Source: Sphingomonas sp. SUN019
Lineage (GTDB): Bacteria > Pseudomonadota > Alphaproteobacteria > Sphingomonadales > Sphingomonadaceae
Assembly: GCF_024758705.1 (NCBI RefSeq)
Contig: NZ_CP096971.1
Span: 3,563,501-3,627,500, forward strand
Length of the DNA stretch: 64,000 nucleotides
Reading direction: 5' to 3'
Numbering within the stretch: the first letter of the stretch is position 1; each line of letters opens with the position of its first letter. The notes under the pieces were generated by a model. It worked only from the letters and a program-made list of their open reading frames with translations. It was not told the DNA's origin and did not search any database. Shown one piece after another: positions 45,297-53,479 of this stretch. The position numbers were made by a program, and so were the translations under genes.

Positions 45297-46262
45297 GTGA
45301 CGATTTTACGACAACCAACGCGGGCCGGGGTCCGCGACGCGGCGGCGAAGATCGCACTGATCCTGCCGCCGACGCCGCTTTTCGTGTTGCCGATCAATGG
45401 TGTGGACGTGGCCTTTAAGGCCGAGTCGCTGCAGCCGGTGGGGGCGTTCAAGGTGCGCGGGGCGTGGCACCGGCTGACTGCTTTGGGCAGCGAAGCGCGC
45501 GTGCGGGGGGTCGTCGCGTTTTCTTCGGGCAATCACGCGCAGGGGGTGGCGTGGGCGGCGAAGCGGCTGGGAATCGCCGCGACGATCGTGATGCCGTCCG
45601 ACGCGCCGCGGGTGAAGGTCGAATCGACGCTGGCGCTGGGGGCTGAGGTCGTGACCTACGACCGCGCGACCGAATCGCGCGAGACGATCGCCGCGCGACT
45701 GGCCGAGGCGCGCGGTAGCACACTGGTGCCGAGCTTCGACGATGCGTGGATCATCGAGGGGCAGGGGAGCGCGGGGCTGGAGGCGGCGGCGCAGATGACC
45801 GCGCTGGGGCTGGGTTCGCCTGTTCGGGCGGTCGTGCCGTGCGGCGGCGGGGGGCTGTCGGCGGGCATCGCGCTGGCGCTGCCCGATGCGGCGATCACTG
45901 TCGTCGAACCCGACGGCTGGGACGACATGAAGCGCAGCCTGGAGGCGTCGTGGATTTTGCCGGTCGCCGACGACGCCCCGCCGACCGCGTGCGACGCGCT
46001 GATGACGAAGCAGGTCTCACCGCTGACCTTCGACGTATTGTCGAGGCGTGACGCGACCGGCGTAGCGGTCAGCGAAGCCGAAACCGCCGCCGCGCAACGC
46101 TGGGCGGCGGAGAAGCTACGGCTGGTGGTGGAACCCGGCGGCGCGGTGGCGCTGGCCGCGGTGCTGGCGGGAAAGGTCGCGGTGAAAGCCGGGATGCTGG
46201 TGGTGCTGTCGGGCGGGAATGTGGACCTGGCGGCGTATGGGCGGGCGATGACTCAAACATAA
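45297..46262 (+). CDS. Threonine dehydratase-like PLP enzyme (fold type II)
   Basis: 321 residues from the GTG at 45297; a frame from 45246 adds 17 residues without family character. The PLP lysine is Lys52 (VGAFKVRGAW), followed by FSSGNHAQGVAWAAK and the Gly-rich phosphate loop CGGGGLSAG. It lacks the regulatory ACT domain of biosynthetic IlvA, so it resembles threonine/serine dehydratases or racemases. The substrate is unresolved. An inverted repeat begins at its stop codon. Confidence 0.85.
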   Translation: MTILRQPTRAGVRDAAAKIALILPPTPLFVLPINGVDVAFKAESLQPVGAFKVRGAWHRLTALGSEARVRGVVAFSSGNHAQGVAWAAKRLGIAATIVMPSDAPRVKVESTLALGAEVVTYDRATESRETIAARLAEARGSTLVPSFDDAWIIEGQGSAGLEAAAQMTALGLGSPVRAVVPCGGGGLSAGIALALPDAAITVVEPDGWDDMKRSLEASWILPVADDAPPTACDALMTKQVSPLTFDVLSRRDATGVAVSEAETAAAQRWAAEKLRLVVEPGGAVALAAVLAGKVAVKAGMLVVLSGGNVDLAAYGRAMTQT

Positions 46263-46375
46263 TCCTCCCCTGCAAGGGGAGGTGGCAGGCCGAAGGCCTG
46301 ACGGAGGGGTGTCATCCTCTCGATAACGCGACACCCCTCCGGCGCTACGCGCCACCTCCCCTTGCAGGGGAGGAT
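46262..46375. repeat. Inverted repeat element, CCTCCCCTGCAAGGGG type
   Basis: Arms at 46262-46285 and 46352-46375 (ATCCTCCCCTGCAAGGGGAG and complement) enclose a second inner pair (GGAGGGGTGTC at 46304-46314 with GACACCCCTCC at 46330-46340). The left arm also contains the palindrome CCCCTGCAAGGGG. It begins at the stop of the dehydratase gene and could act as terminator. Only one copy is present in this window. Confidence 0.8.
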
Positions 46376-46391
46376 GAGGTACGGCCCACCC

Positions 46392-46571
46392 ATGACCCCA
46401 CCCCTCCAATCCCTCGCCAACACCGCCCCCGCAATCGCGATGCTCGCCGCCTTCGCCTGCGCGATCGGCGGCGGCTGGATGATCGCCAGGAACCGCGATC
46501 GGCGGAAGGGCGTGCTGCTGCTGGTGATGGCGGCGGTGCTGGTGGGGAATGTGATGATCTGGACGATCTAA
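46392..46571 (+). CDS. Small two-helix membrane protein
   Basis: 59 residues from the ATG at 46392. Two hydrophobic helices (AIAMLAAFACAIGGGWMI and VLLLVMAAVLVGNVMIW) are joined by a basic loop (ARNRDRRKG). The loop composition predicts both ends outside and a cytoplasmic hairpin. No clear ribosome-binding site is seen, but the topology argues for a real gene. Function unknown. Confidence 0.6.
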   Translation: MTPPLQSLANTAPAIAMLAAFACAIGGGWMIARNRDRRKGVLLLVMAAVLVGNVMIWTI

Positions 46572-46629
46572 GGGATGGCTAGCTGCGACCGCGTCAACCT
46601 CGTCAAACGAGGCTGATCCGGCTTGGCCA

Positions 46630-46938
46630 TCACGCTCGCAACCGGATTAAGCCGTGGATCTTCTTGGCAATGGCGACTGCGATCAATGCCGGGATTGCGC
46701 CAATGATGCATCCTGCTGCCGCCCAGAGGCAAATCATTGTAAGCATAAGCACGACCATTCCCGCTTGGGCCATCGAGGTGACGTGCCAAGGCTGAAGGAA
46801 TGCGACGCCAAGCAAAAAAGACGTGACGAAAGGCAAGCGAAAGCCTGGTTCTCGTCGGGAGAAGATCGCGGTGCCAATGATGAATAGCGCAGTTATAATC
46901 GCGCTCATTGGAATAATCAGGATGCCAGAGAAGTCCAC
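46630..46938 (-). CDS. Membrane protein of unknown function, lower-GC gene
   Basis: 102 residues with three hydrophobic helices (residues ~5-25, 36-52 and 58-95, the last long enough for two). Codon choice uses many A/T third positions, unlike the surrounding genes, and its upstream region is also AT-richer. This suggests recent arrival or weak selection. No family recognised. An EcfG-like GGAAT-N18-CGTT upstream is too weak to accept. Confidence 0.5.
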   Translation of the reverse strand: MDFSGILIIPMSAIITALFIIGTAIFSRREPGFRLPFVTSFLLGVAFLQPWHVTSMAQAGMVVLMLTMICLWAAAGCIIGAIPALIAVAIAKKIHGLIRLRA

Positions 46939-47057
46939 GACGCCAAACGTGCCACTTTCAGCGTGTAATTCCTAGCTTCCTTATGAGAAACGGAACTACG
47001 CTAACGACCATGGGCAAAGCCCATGCCGTCGGTCGGCGCTGAAGCGCCGCCGGCCGG

Positions 47058-47106
47058 GGTTGGCCGCGCGACGCGGATTAGCGAGCGCTAATCCGCTCGG
47101 CCAACC
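47058..47106. terminator. Compound hairpin downstream of the alpha/beta hydrolase gene
   Basis: Outer arms GGTTGGCCG (47058-47066) and CGGCCAACC (47098-47106) enclose an inner pair GCGGATTAGC (47073-47082) and GCTAATCCGC (47087-47096). A further GGCGCTGAAGCGCC hairpin lies at 47036-47049. It directly abuts the stop of the minus-strand hydrolase gene and has no T-run. Probably a terminator or mRNA-stabilising structure. Confidence 0.55.
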
Positions 47107-47763
47107 TCAGCGAATAGGACTATCCGGCGCCAGCCGCATATCCAGATAATTGTCCACGCTGCCCATCAGCAACTCCATCTCATGCTCGAAGAAATGGTTC
47201 GCGCGGGGGATGGTGTCGTGGTGGATCGTGATGTGCTTCTGCGTGCGCAGCTTGTCGACCAGCTTCTGCGTCGCGGCGGGGGTGGCGACTTCGTCGGCCT
47301 CGCCCTGGATGATGATGCCCGATGAGGGGCACGGCGCCAGGAACGTGAAGTCGTACATGTTCGCCGGCGGCGCGACCGAGATGAAGCCGCGGATTTCGGG
47401 GCGGCGCATCAGCAATTGCATCCCGATCCACGCGCCGAAGCTGACGCCCGCGATCCACGTCGTCGACGCCTCGGGGTGGAAGCTCTGCACCCAGTCGAGC
47501 GCGCTCGCCGCGTCGGAGAGTTCGCCGATGCCGTTGTCGAACGTCCCCTGGCTTTTCCCCACGCCGCGGAAATTGAAGCGCAGGGTCGCGAAACCGCGGC
47601 GCTGGAAGGTTTTGTAGAGTTCCTGCACGATGCGGTTGTTCATCGTCCCGCCTGCCGCGGGGTGAGGATGAAGGATCATCGCGACCGGCGCGCGGGGCTT
47701 GGGGGCGGGGGCGAATCGCCCTTCGAGACGACCCTCGGGGCCGGGGAAAATCACTTCTGGCAT
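47107..47763 (-). CDS. Alpha/beta hydrolase (dienelactone hydrolase/S33-like)
   Basis: 218 residues. The oxyanion-side HPHPAAGGTMNN, the elbow IAGVSFGAWIG with the nucleophilic Ser, an Asp near GEADEVATP and a His in RANHFFE form a plausible triad. No signal peptide, so cytoplasmic. Divergent from the cysteine desulfurase genes with 74 bases between starts. Substrate unknown. Confidence 0.85.
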   Translation of the reverse strand: MPEVIFPGPEGRLEGRFAPAPKPRAPVAMILHPHPAAGGTMNNRIVQELYKTFQRRGFATLRFNFRGVGKSQGTFDNGIGELSDAASALDWVQSFHPEASTTWIAGVSFGAWIGMQLLMRRPEIRGFISVAPPANMYDFTFLAPCPSSGIIIQGEADEVATPAATQKLVDKLRTQKHITIHHDTIPRANHFFEHEMELLMGSVDNYLDMRLAPDSPIR

Positions 47764-47837
47764 GGATACTCGCGTGAATTAGGGCGGCGGGGTGCTCCCC
47801 GCGGGATGCTGCATTATATAGGCAGGCCTTGCGAAAT

Positions 47838-48902
47838 ATGGAACGTCCTTTGCCCGACCGGCTTTACCTCGACCACGCCGCCACGACTCCGATGACCGCG
47901 CGCGCGATGGAAGCCGTCGCCGCGGGGCAGGGGATGTGGGCGAACCCGTCTTCGCCCCATGCCGAGGGCCGGGCGGCGCGGGCGGCGCTGGAGGCGGCGC
48001 GGGGGGAGATCGCGGCGGCTTATGGCTGGCGCGGCGAGACGCTGCTGACCAGCGGCGCAAGCGAATCGCTGGCGATCGCGCTTGGCCGCTCAGTGGCGGC
48101 GCGACGGGTGATCTCCGCGGTCGAGCATGATGCGGTGATCCGCGCGGCGGGCGAGGCGACGGTTCTGCCGGTGGGGGCGGACGGGATGATCGACCCGGTC
48201 TCCTTGGTGCTCGGCTCGGGCGATCTGGTCGCCATCCAATGGGCGAACAGCGAAACCGGCGTCCGTCAGCCGATCGCCGCCATCGCCGAGGCCGTCCACA
48301 CCGCAGGCGCGCTGCTGCTGGTCGACGCCGCGCAGATGCCCGCCGGCCCCGACCTCACCGAGCACGCCGATTTCATCGCGCTGTCCGCACACAAGCGCGG
48401 CGGGCCGCCGGGGATCGGGGGGTTGCTGGTCCGTGACCTCGCGACGCTGCACCCGACCGGCGGGCAGGAACGCGGCTATCGGCCCGGCACCGAAAACCTG
48501 CCCGCCGCGATGGGTTATGCCGCCGCGCTGGCGGAGGCCGAACCCGATCACGCGCCGCTGCGCGCGAAACTGGACGACGCGATCCGGCGGTCGGGCGGAA
48601 TCGTGGTGGGGGAGGGCGGGCCGCGCCACCCCGCGATCGGCAGCTACCGGATGCCCGGCGTCGCATCCGCCGCGCAACTGATCCGATTCGACATGCAGGG
48701 CATTGCGGTGTCTGCGGGCAGCGCGTGCGCCAGCGGCAGCCTGAAGCCCAGCCATGTCCTGCGCGCGATGGGCTGGAGCGAGGAAGCGACGCGCGAAGTG
48801 GTGCGGATCAGCTTCGGCCGCACCACGACCGTGGCCGACATCGACCGCGCCATCGCCGCCTGGCGCGGCATCGCGCGGGGCGCTCGGACGGTTGCTGCAT
48901 GA
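47838..48902 (+). CDS. Cysteine desulfurase-like aminotransferase (first of tandem pair)
   Basis: 354 residues from the ATG at 47838 (MERPLPDRLYLDHAATTPM); a TTG nine bases upstream is less likely. Fold type I PLP enzyme: PLP lysine in LSAHKRGGPPG and catalytic Cys in AGSACASGS. It should release sulfur from cysteine as persulfide for Fe-S or thio-cofactor assembly. It is a diverged paralogue of the next gene, of the same length. The 3' end lies 10 bases before the second gene. Confidence 0.9.
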   Translation: MERPLPDRLYLDHAATTPMTARAMEAVAAGQGMWANPSSPHAEGRAARAALEAARGEIAAAYGWRGETLLTSGASESLAIALGRSVAARRVISAVEHDAVIRAAGEATVLPVGADGMIDPVSLVLGSGDLVAIQWANSETGVRQPIAAIAEAVHTAGALLLVDAAQMPAGPDLTEHADFIALSAHKRGGPPGIGGLLVRDLATLHPTGGQERGYRPGTENLPAAMGYAAALAEAEPDHAPLRAKLDDAIRRSGGIVVGEGGPRHPAIGSYRMPGVASAAQLIRFDMQGIAVSAGSACASGSLKPSHVLRAMGWSEEATREVVRISFGRTTTVADIDRAIAAWRGIARGARTVAA

Positions 48903-48912
48903 GGGGGGCGGC

Positions 48913-49977
48913 ATGACCTACCTCGATTATCAGGCGACAACCCCGCTCGCGCCCGAGGCGTTCGACGCGATGCTTCCGTGGCTGCGCGACCAGCACGCGA
49001 ACCCGCATTCCGCGCACCGGCCGGGGCGTGCGGCGAAGGCTGCGGTCGAGGTCGCGCGCGAACAGGTCGCGGCACTGCTGCCGAAGGGCGGCCGAATCGT
49101 TTTCACCAGCGGCGCGACCGAGGCGCTGAACTGGGCGATCAAGAGCACCCGCGGCGGCATCGTCACGCTCGCGACCGAACACGCCGCGGTGCTCGATACC
49201 GTGCAGGCGACCGGCCGCCCATTGACGGTGCAAGGCGTACGGCACGACGGTCTGGTCGCGATCGACGCGATCAGGCACGGCACGGGGCTGGTCGCCGCGA
49301 TGCTGGTCAATAACGAGATCGGCGTGATCCAGCCGATCGCCGACCTCGCCGCGCGGGCGCACGACGCGGGCGCGCTGATGCTGTGCGACGCGGTGCAGGG
49401 CTATGGCCGCGTCGCGATTCCCGGCACCTGCGACCTGATCGCCATCTCCGCGCACAAGATCCACGGGCCGAAGGGCATCGGCGCATTGTGGATCCGCGAT
49501 GGCGTCGGCCTCGAACCCTTGCTCCACGGCGGCGATCAGGAGGGCGGGCGATCCGGCACGCTGTCGCCCGCGCTGTGCGCCGGTTTCGGCATCGCCGCGC
49601 GCCTGATGGCGGAGCGGCATGACGAGGACAGCGCACACCTCGAACGCCTCTGGTCGCTCGCCACCGATCGCCTGCGCGGCTGGACGATCAACGGATCGAC
49701 CGACCACCGCTACTACGGCAACCTCAACATCCGACGCGACGGGCTCGACGTCGCGCGACTGATGAGCGACCTGCGCGACATCGCCTTTTCCGCCGGCTCG
49801 GCGTGCGCCAGCGGATCGGGCCGTCCGAGCCACGTTCTTCGCGCGATCGGCCTGACCGACGCGCAGGCGCGCAGTTCGATCCGCCTCGGCTTCGGCCGCT
49901 ACACGACAGAGGCCGAATTGGCCGACGTGCTCGACCGCATCACCGCCGCCGCCGATGCGCAGAGGATCGCGGCATGA
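48913..49977 (+). CDS. Cysteine desulfurase (second of tandem pair)
   Basis: 354 residues from the ATG at 48913 with a GAGGGGGG ribosome-binding site. It has YLDYQATTPLAP at the start, PLP lysine in SAHKIHGPKGIG, and catalytic Cys in AGSACASGSGRPSH. This copy looks closer to IscS than the first. Its stop overlaps the ferredoxin ATG (ATGA). No scaffold (IscU/SufU) or SufBCD gene is in the window. Confidence 0.93.
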   Translation: MTYLDYQATTPLAPEAFDAMLPWLRDQHANPHSAHRPGRAAKAAVEVAREQVAALLPKGGRIVFTSGATEALNWAIKSTRGGIVTLATEHAAVLDTVQATGRPLTVQGVRHDGLVAIDAIRHGTGLVAAMLVNNEIGVIQPIADLAARAHDAGALMLCDAVQGYGRVAIPGTCDLIAISAHKIHGPKGIGALWIRDGVGLEPLLHGGDQEGGRSGTLSPALCAGFGIAARLMAERHDEDSAHLERLWSLATDRLRGWTINGSTDHRYYGNLNIRRDGLDVARLMSDLRDIAFSAGSACASGSGRPSHVLRAIGLTDAQARSSIRLGFGRYTTEAELADVLDRITAAADAQRIAA

Positions 49978-50303
49978 AGGTCCGCTTCGTCGCCCCCGAC
50001 GGCTCCGTCCGCGAACGCGAAGCCACACTCGGTGAACGCCTGCTCGACGTGGCGCAGCGCGACGGTCAGCCGCTGGAGGGGACATGCGAGGGCGATATGG
50101 CCTGCGCCACCTGCCACGTCATCGTCGACCCCGCCGATTTCGCCCGTCTGCCCGCGGCGAGCGAGGACGAGGAGGATATGCTCGACCTCGCCTATGGCGC
50201 GACGCGGACCAGCCGGCTCGCCTGCCAGATCGTGCTCGACGAATCGCTCGGGGGCCTGACGGTGCGCGTCCCCGACGGTTCACGTAACATGCAGGGTCGA
50301 TAG
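49974..50303 (+). CDS. [2Fe-2S] ferredoxin (adrenodoxin type)
   Basis: 109 residues. Four cluster cysteines: Cys38, Cys44 and Cys47 (CEGDMACATC) and Cys84 (SRLACQI), with the spacing of ISC-type ferredoxins. It would donate electrons during Fe-S cluster assembly. Overlaps the second desulfurase by 4 bases, which supports a functional link. Confidence 0.95.
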   Translation: MKVRFVAPDGSVREREATLGERLLDVAQRDGQPLEGTCEGDMACATCHVIVDPADFARLPAASEDEEDMLDLAYGATRTSRLACQIVLDESLGGLTVRVPDGSRNMQGR

Positions 50304-50357
50304 CGCAGCTTACCGATGCTCGTGCGTAAACGGGCGTGTAAATCGGGAGTAACGAAC

Positions 50358-50693
50358 ATGAGGATGCTTGCCTTGGCGGCCGCCGGACTGGTCGCCGCGA
50401 CCGCGCTGGCGCCGATGCCGGTCGAAGCACAACGATATGGATATGGCGATCGCGGCTGGCGCGGCGGCGATCGGGATGGTGGCTGGGGCCGGGACCGCGG
50501 CTGGCGTGGTGACGGGGATCGCGGCTGGCGCGGCGACCGCCGCTGGCGTGGTGACCGGTGGGATCGCGGGTGGAACCGTGGGTGGAATCGGGGCTGGCGC
50601 GGCAACCGGTGGCGCGGCCGCGGCCGCACGGTGTGCCGCTGGGTCGACGGCTATTACGGACCGCAGCGCCGCTGCTTCCGCGTCTGGCGCTGA
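50358..50693 (+). CDS. Exported Arg/Gly/Trp repeat protein
   Basis: 111 residues from the ATG at 50358 (GGGAG upstream). A signal peptide (MRMLALAAAGLVAATALAPMPVEA) is followed by about 60 residues of imperfect RGW/DRGW repeats, strongly basic and aromatic. The C-terminus has two Cys (TVCRWVDGYYGPQRRCFRVWR), probably one disulfide. Similar low-complexity exported proteins occur in sphingomonads. Function unknown; binding to polyanions such as EPS or nucleic acid is possible from composition. Confidence 0.75.
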   Translation: MRMLALAAAGLVAATALAPMPVEAQRYGYGDRGWRGGDRDGGWGRDRGWRGDGDRGWRGDRRWRGDRWDRGWNRGWNRGWRGNRWRGRGRTVCRWVDGYYGPQRRCFRVWR

Positions 50694-50738
50694 TGAACGT
50701 GGCCGCTCCTTCTTTCGGGGAGGGGCGCAACCACCACC

Positions 50739-50767
50739 TTGAACACACTGCCCGGCTCCGCCATATG
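50739..50767 (+). promoter_or_regulatory. Housekeeping-type promoter of the SRP RNA gene
   Basis: TTGAAC at 50739-50744 (-35) and CATATG at 50762-50767 (-10) with a 17-base spacer. The expected start, about 7 bases downstream, coincides with the GGGAG that begins the SRP RNA helix at 50774. Confidence 0.6.
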
Positions 50768-50769
50768 GC

Positions 50770-50864
50770 GCGCGGGAGTCGGGCGGACGTGGTCGTCGCC
50801 AACTTGGTCAGGTCCGGAAGGAAGCAGCCACAACGATTTCGCCACGGGTCGTCCGGCTCCCACC
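50770..50864 (+). ncRNA. ffs: Signal recognition particle RNA (4.5S, small bacterial type)
   Basis: The invariant SRP core GGTCAGGTCCGGAAGGAAGC (from 50807) forms the apical tetraloop region that binds Ffh. Flanks pair into a long hairpin: GGGAG at 50774-50778 with CTCCC at 50857-50861, continuing through TCGGGCGGAC with GTCGTCCGG. Length of about 90 bases fits the small alphaproteobacterial form. Ends are approximate. It guides cotranslational membrane targeting. The rest of the 50694-51019 gap shows only short GC hairpins and no gene. Confidence 0.95.
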
Positions 50865-51019
50865 GCGCAACGCGCAGCGCACACGAAGGCGCGCCGCCTT
50901 CGAGATGCGCCAGCGCGGCCAGCGGCGCGAACGCGCCGACTGACGACGCGGCTTCGCCGCGGCGTGGATTCGTAGCGAAGGCGGCGGAACAAGTTGCGGG
51001 CGGTCGGCTGGCCTGCTCT

Positions 51020-51322
51020 ATGTCATCTATGATCGGACAATCGTCGCGTCGATGGATCGTGCTGACTTGGCTTTCTGTCTATCTGTGGTCCGTCCCGGCA
51101 GCATTGCTTTTGAGCAGCACGCTTGGCTGGCAGTACGATGGCGACTTTGGCTGGTGGGTAGTTGCAGCCTTCACCGCCCCGGTCTTGTTCGCAAGTGAGT
51201 CGGTCAATGGGCTGATTTCCTTCGAGATACTCAGAGTCGCATATTTTATCTTGCTATCGACAATGACGTGGCTTGTCGTTCGCCACAATGTGATGACCTT
51301 GCATGAGCCGAGCGGCCGTTAG
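51020..51322 (+). CDS. Small membrane protein of unknown function, lower-GC gene
   Basis: 100 residues from the ATG at 51020 (or 51029). Three hydrophobic helices (about 12-34, 43-60 and 71-88). Codon usage has many A/T third positions, unlike dnaX and the neighbours, as in the 46630-46938 gene. No family recognised. It lies between the SRP RNA and dnaX on the same strand. Confidence 0.5.
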   Translation: MSSMIGQSSRRWIVLTWLSVYLWSVPAALLLSSTLGWQYDGDFGWWVVAAFTAPVLFASESVNGLISFEILRVAYFILLSTMTWLVVRHNVMTLHEPSGR

Positions 51323-51430
51323 CACACCCCTGTCCTACACGCCCGCACCCTGCCATGACGCCCGCCATGCCCCGCACCCCGCAATCTCCCCCTGACTTCC
51401 CGCCCACGACCGCCTATGTTGAACCCGTGC

Positions 51431-51460
51431 GCTACCGTCTCAACATTCTCAACATTCGCG
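51431..51460 (+). promoter_or_regulatory. 30-bp conserved element upstream of dnaX (copy B)
   Basis: Contains tandem CAACATTCT-CAACATTCG flanked by GCTACCGTCT and CG. It matches the element upstream of moeA (10809-10838, minus strand) in 29 of 30 positions. It ends 8 bases before the dnaX ATG, so it would overlap the transcription start or the 5' leader. Function unknown. Confidence 0.6.
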
Positions 51461-51468
51461 GTTCCTGA

Positions 51469-53103
51469 ATGAGCGACTCCCTCGACCTCGGCGAGCCCCC
51501 GCAACCCGCGGCGAAAGGCGACGCCTACCGCGTCCTCGCGCGCAAATACCGTCCGCAGACCTTTGGCCAGTTGATCGGCCAGGACGCGATGGTCCAGACG
51601 CTCGGCAATGCGATCAAGCGCGACCGGCTGGCGCACGCGTTCCTGCTCACCGGCGTACGCGGCGTAGGCAAAACCTCGACCGCGCGGCTGATCGCAAAGG
51701 CGCTCAACTGCATCGGCCCCGACGGAAACGGCGGTCCGACGATCGATCCGTGCGGTGTGTGCGAACCATGCCGCGCGATCGCCGAGGGGCGGCATATCGA
51801 CGTGATCGAGATGGACGCGGCGAGCCACACCGGCATCGACGACATCCGTGAGATCATCGAGGCGTCGCGCTATGCCGCGGTCAGCGCGCGCTACAAGATC
51901 TACATCATCGACGAAGTCCACATGCTGTCGAAGGCCGCGTTCAACGGCCTGCTGAAGACGCTGGAGGAACCTCCCGGCCATGTGAAATTCCTGTTCGCCA
52001 CGACCGAGGTGAACAAGGTGCCCGTTACCGTCCTGTCGCGCTGCCAGCGGTTCGATCTGCGGCGTATCCCAGCCGAAAAGCTCGCGGCGCATTTCGCTGC
52101 GGTGTGTACGGCTGAAGGCGTGGTCGCCGAACCCGAGGCGCTGGCGCTGATCGCGCGCGCGGCGGAGGGGTCGGCGCGCGACGGGCTGTCGATCCTCGAT
52201 CAGGGCATCGCCCACGCCGATCTGGAGGGCGGCGGCGTCACGGCGGGCGCGGTACGCGAGATGTTGGGCCTGTCCGATCGCGGTGCAATCCGCGATCTGA
52301 TGGCGAGCGTTCTGGCCGCTGACGCCCCCGGCGCGCTGGCGGGTCTGCGGCGGCAATACGACCACGGCGTCGATCCGGCTGGCGTGCTGCGCGCCTTGCT
52401 GGAGGGCGTCCACGGCGTGACCTTGCTGAAGGTCGGTGCGGCGGACGACGTGGCGCAACCGGCCGAGGAGCGCGCCGCCTATCGCGACTGGGCCGACCGG
52501 CTGTCGTTTCCGGCGCTCCACCGGCTATGGCAATTGTTCCTGAAGGGGCATGAGGAGGTCGCACGCGCCGCATTGCCGATCGAGGCGGCGGAAATGGCGC
52601 TGCTGCGCGCGATCCACGCCTCCAGCCTGCCCGATCCGGGCGATCTGGCGCGACAGATCGCCAGCGGTGCGACGCCAGTGATCGCCGCGCCCGCCGCCGC
52701 GCCTGCGCCCATACCCGAACCTGCACGCACCGGCGCGCCCGCCGATTTCGCCGGGCTTGTCGCGTTGCTGGAGGACAAGGGCCACCACGCGCTCGCCGCC
52801 CGGCTCAAGCACGGCGCGCGGATCGTCGACTATACCCCGGGCGCGATCGCGTTTAGCGGCACGCGCCCGATCGCCACCGATACGCTGGGCGACCTGACGG
52901 CGGCGTTGAAGAGCGTGACCGGAATGCCGTGGAAGATAGCGATGCGCGACGCGCCCGGCGAGGCGACGCTGAAGGAAATCGAGGATGCCGCCGCCGCGGC
53001 CGAGCGGCAGGCGGTGCTCGACACGCCAATGGTGAAGGCAGCGTTCGAGACGTTTCCGGCTTCCGAACTGATTGACTGGACCCCGAAAAGGAACGTTTTA
53101 TGA
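51469..53103 (+). CDS. dnaX: DNA polymerase III subunit gamma/tau
   Basis: 544 residues. The clamp-loader ATPase has Walker A GVRGVGKTS (residues 62-70), a zinc site of four Cys (N.CIGPDGNGG then CGVCEPC), Walker B IIDEVHML and the sensor TEVNKVPVTVLSRCQRF. The C-terminal tau-type region (about 390-544) follows an Ala/Pro linker. It loads the sliding clamp during replication. Its stop overlaps the ybaB ATG. Confidence 0.96.
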   Translation: MSDSLDLGEPPQPAAKGDAYRVLARKYRPQTFGQLIGQDAMVQTLGNAIKRDRLAHAFLLTGVRGVGKTSTARLIAKALNCIGPDGNGGPTIDPCGVCEPCRAIAEGRHIDVIEMDAASHTGIDDIREIIEASRYAAVSARYKIYIIDEVHMLSKAAFNGLLKTLEEPPGHVKFLFATTEVNKVPVTVLSRCQRFDLRRIPAEKLAAHFAAVCTAEGVVAEPEALALIARAAEGSARDGLSILDQGIAHADLEGGGVTAGAVREMLGLSDRGAIRDLMASVLAADAPGALAGLRRQYDHGVDPAGVLRALLEGVHGVTLLKVGAADDVAQPAEERAAYRDWADRLSFPALHRLWQLFLKGHEEVARAALPIEAAEMALLRAIHASSLPDPGDLARQIASGATPVIAAPAAAPAPIPEPARTGAPADFAGLVALLEDKGHHALAARLKHGARIVDYTPGAIAFSGTRPIATDTLGDLTAALKSVTGMPWKIAMRDAPGEATLKEIEDAAAAAERQAVLDTPMVKAAFETFPASELIDWTPKRNVL

Positions 53104-53423
53104 AGGATTTGAACGACATTCTGGCGATGGCGCAGAACGTCCAGAACGAACTCGCGAAGGCGCAGGAAAACCTCGACACGATCGAGGTCGAGGGTGCGGC
53201 CGGCGGCGGCCTCGTCAAGGTGAAGGCGTCGGCCAAGGGCCGCGTGATCGGCGTGACGATCGACGAATCGATGCTCCAGCCGTCTGAAAAGCAGATGCTG
53301 GAGGATCTGGTCGCCGCCGCTTTCAACGACGCGCGGACGAAGGCCGACGCGGTGTCCTCGTCCGAAATGTCGAAGATGACCGCCGGGATGCCGCTGCCGC
53401 CCGGATTCAAGTTGCCGTTTTAA
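53100..53423 (+). CDS. YbaB/EbfC family nucleoid-associated protein
   Basis: 107 residues. Starts MKDLNDILAMAQNVQNELAKAQ, the typical N-terminal helix, followed by VKVKASAKGRVIGVTIDESML strands and a helix with EKQMLEDLVAAAFNDA. Dimeric DNA-binding protein. The dnaX-ybaB pairing with a 4-base overlap is widely conserved. Confidence 0.95.
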   Translation: MKDLNDILAMAQNVQNELAKAQENLDTIEVEGAAGGGLVKVKASAKGRVIGVTIDESMLQPSEKQMLEDLVAAAFNDARTKADAVSSSEMSKMTAGMPLPPGFKLPF

Positions 53424-53479
53424 CGCGCAAGGGCGCACGCCGCGACCGCGTCGCGGCGAGACGCCCAAGCGCGGCCGGC

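Noticed and set aside
46939..46970. Possible EcfG promoter for the 46630-46938 gene
   Set aside because: Reads GGAAT-N18-CGTT on the minus strand: one wrong base in the -35 box and a spacer one base too long.
50358..50693. RGW repeats considered as a sequencing or frame artefact
   Set aside because: A good ribosome-binding site, a signal peptide and a conserved-looking C-terminal Cys module support a real gene.
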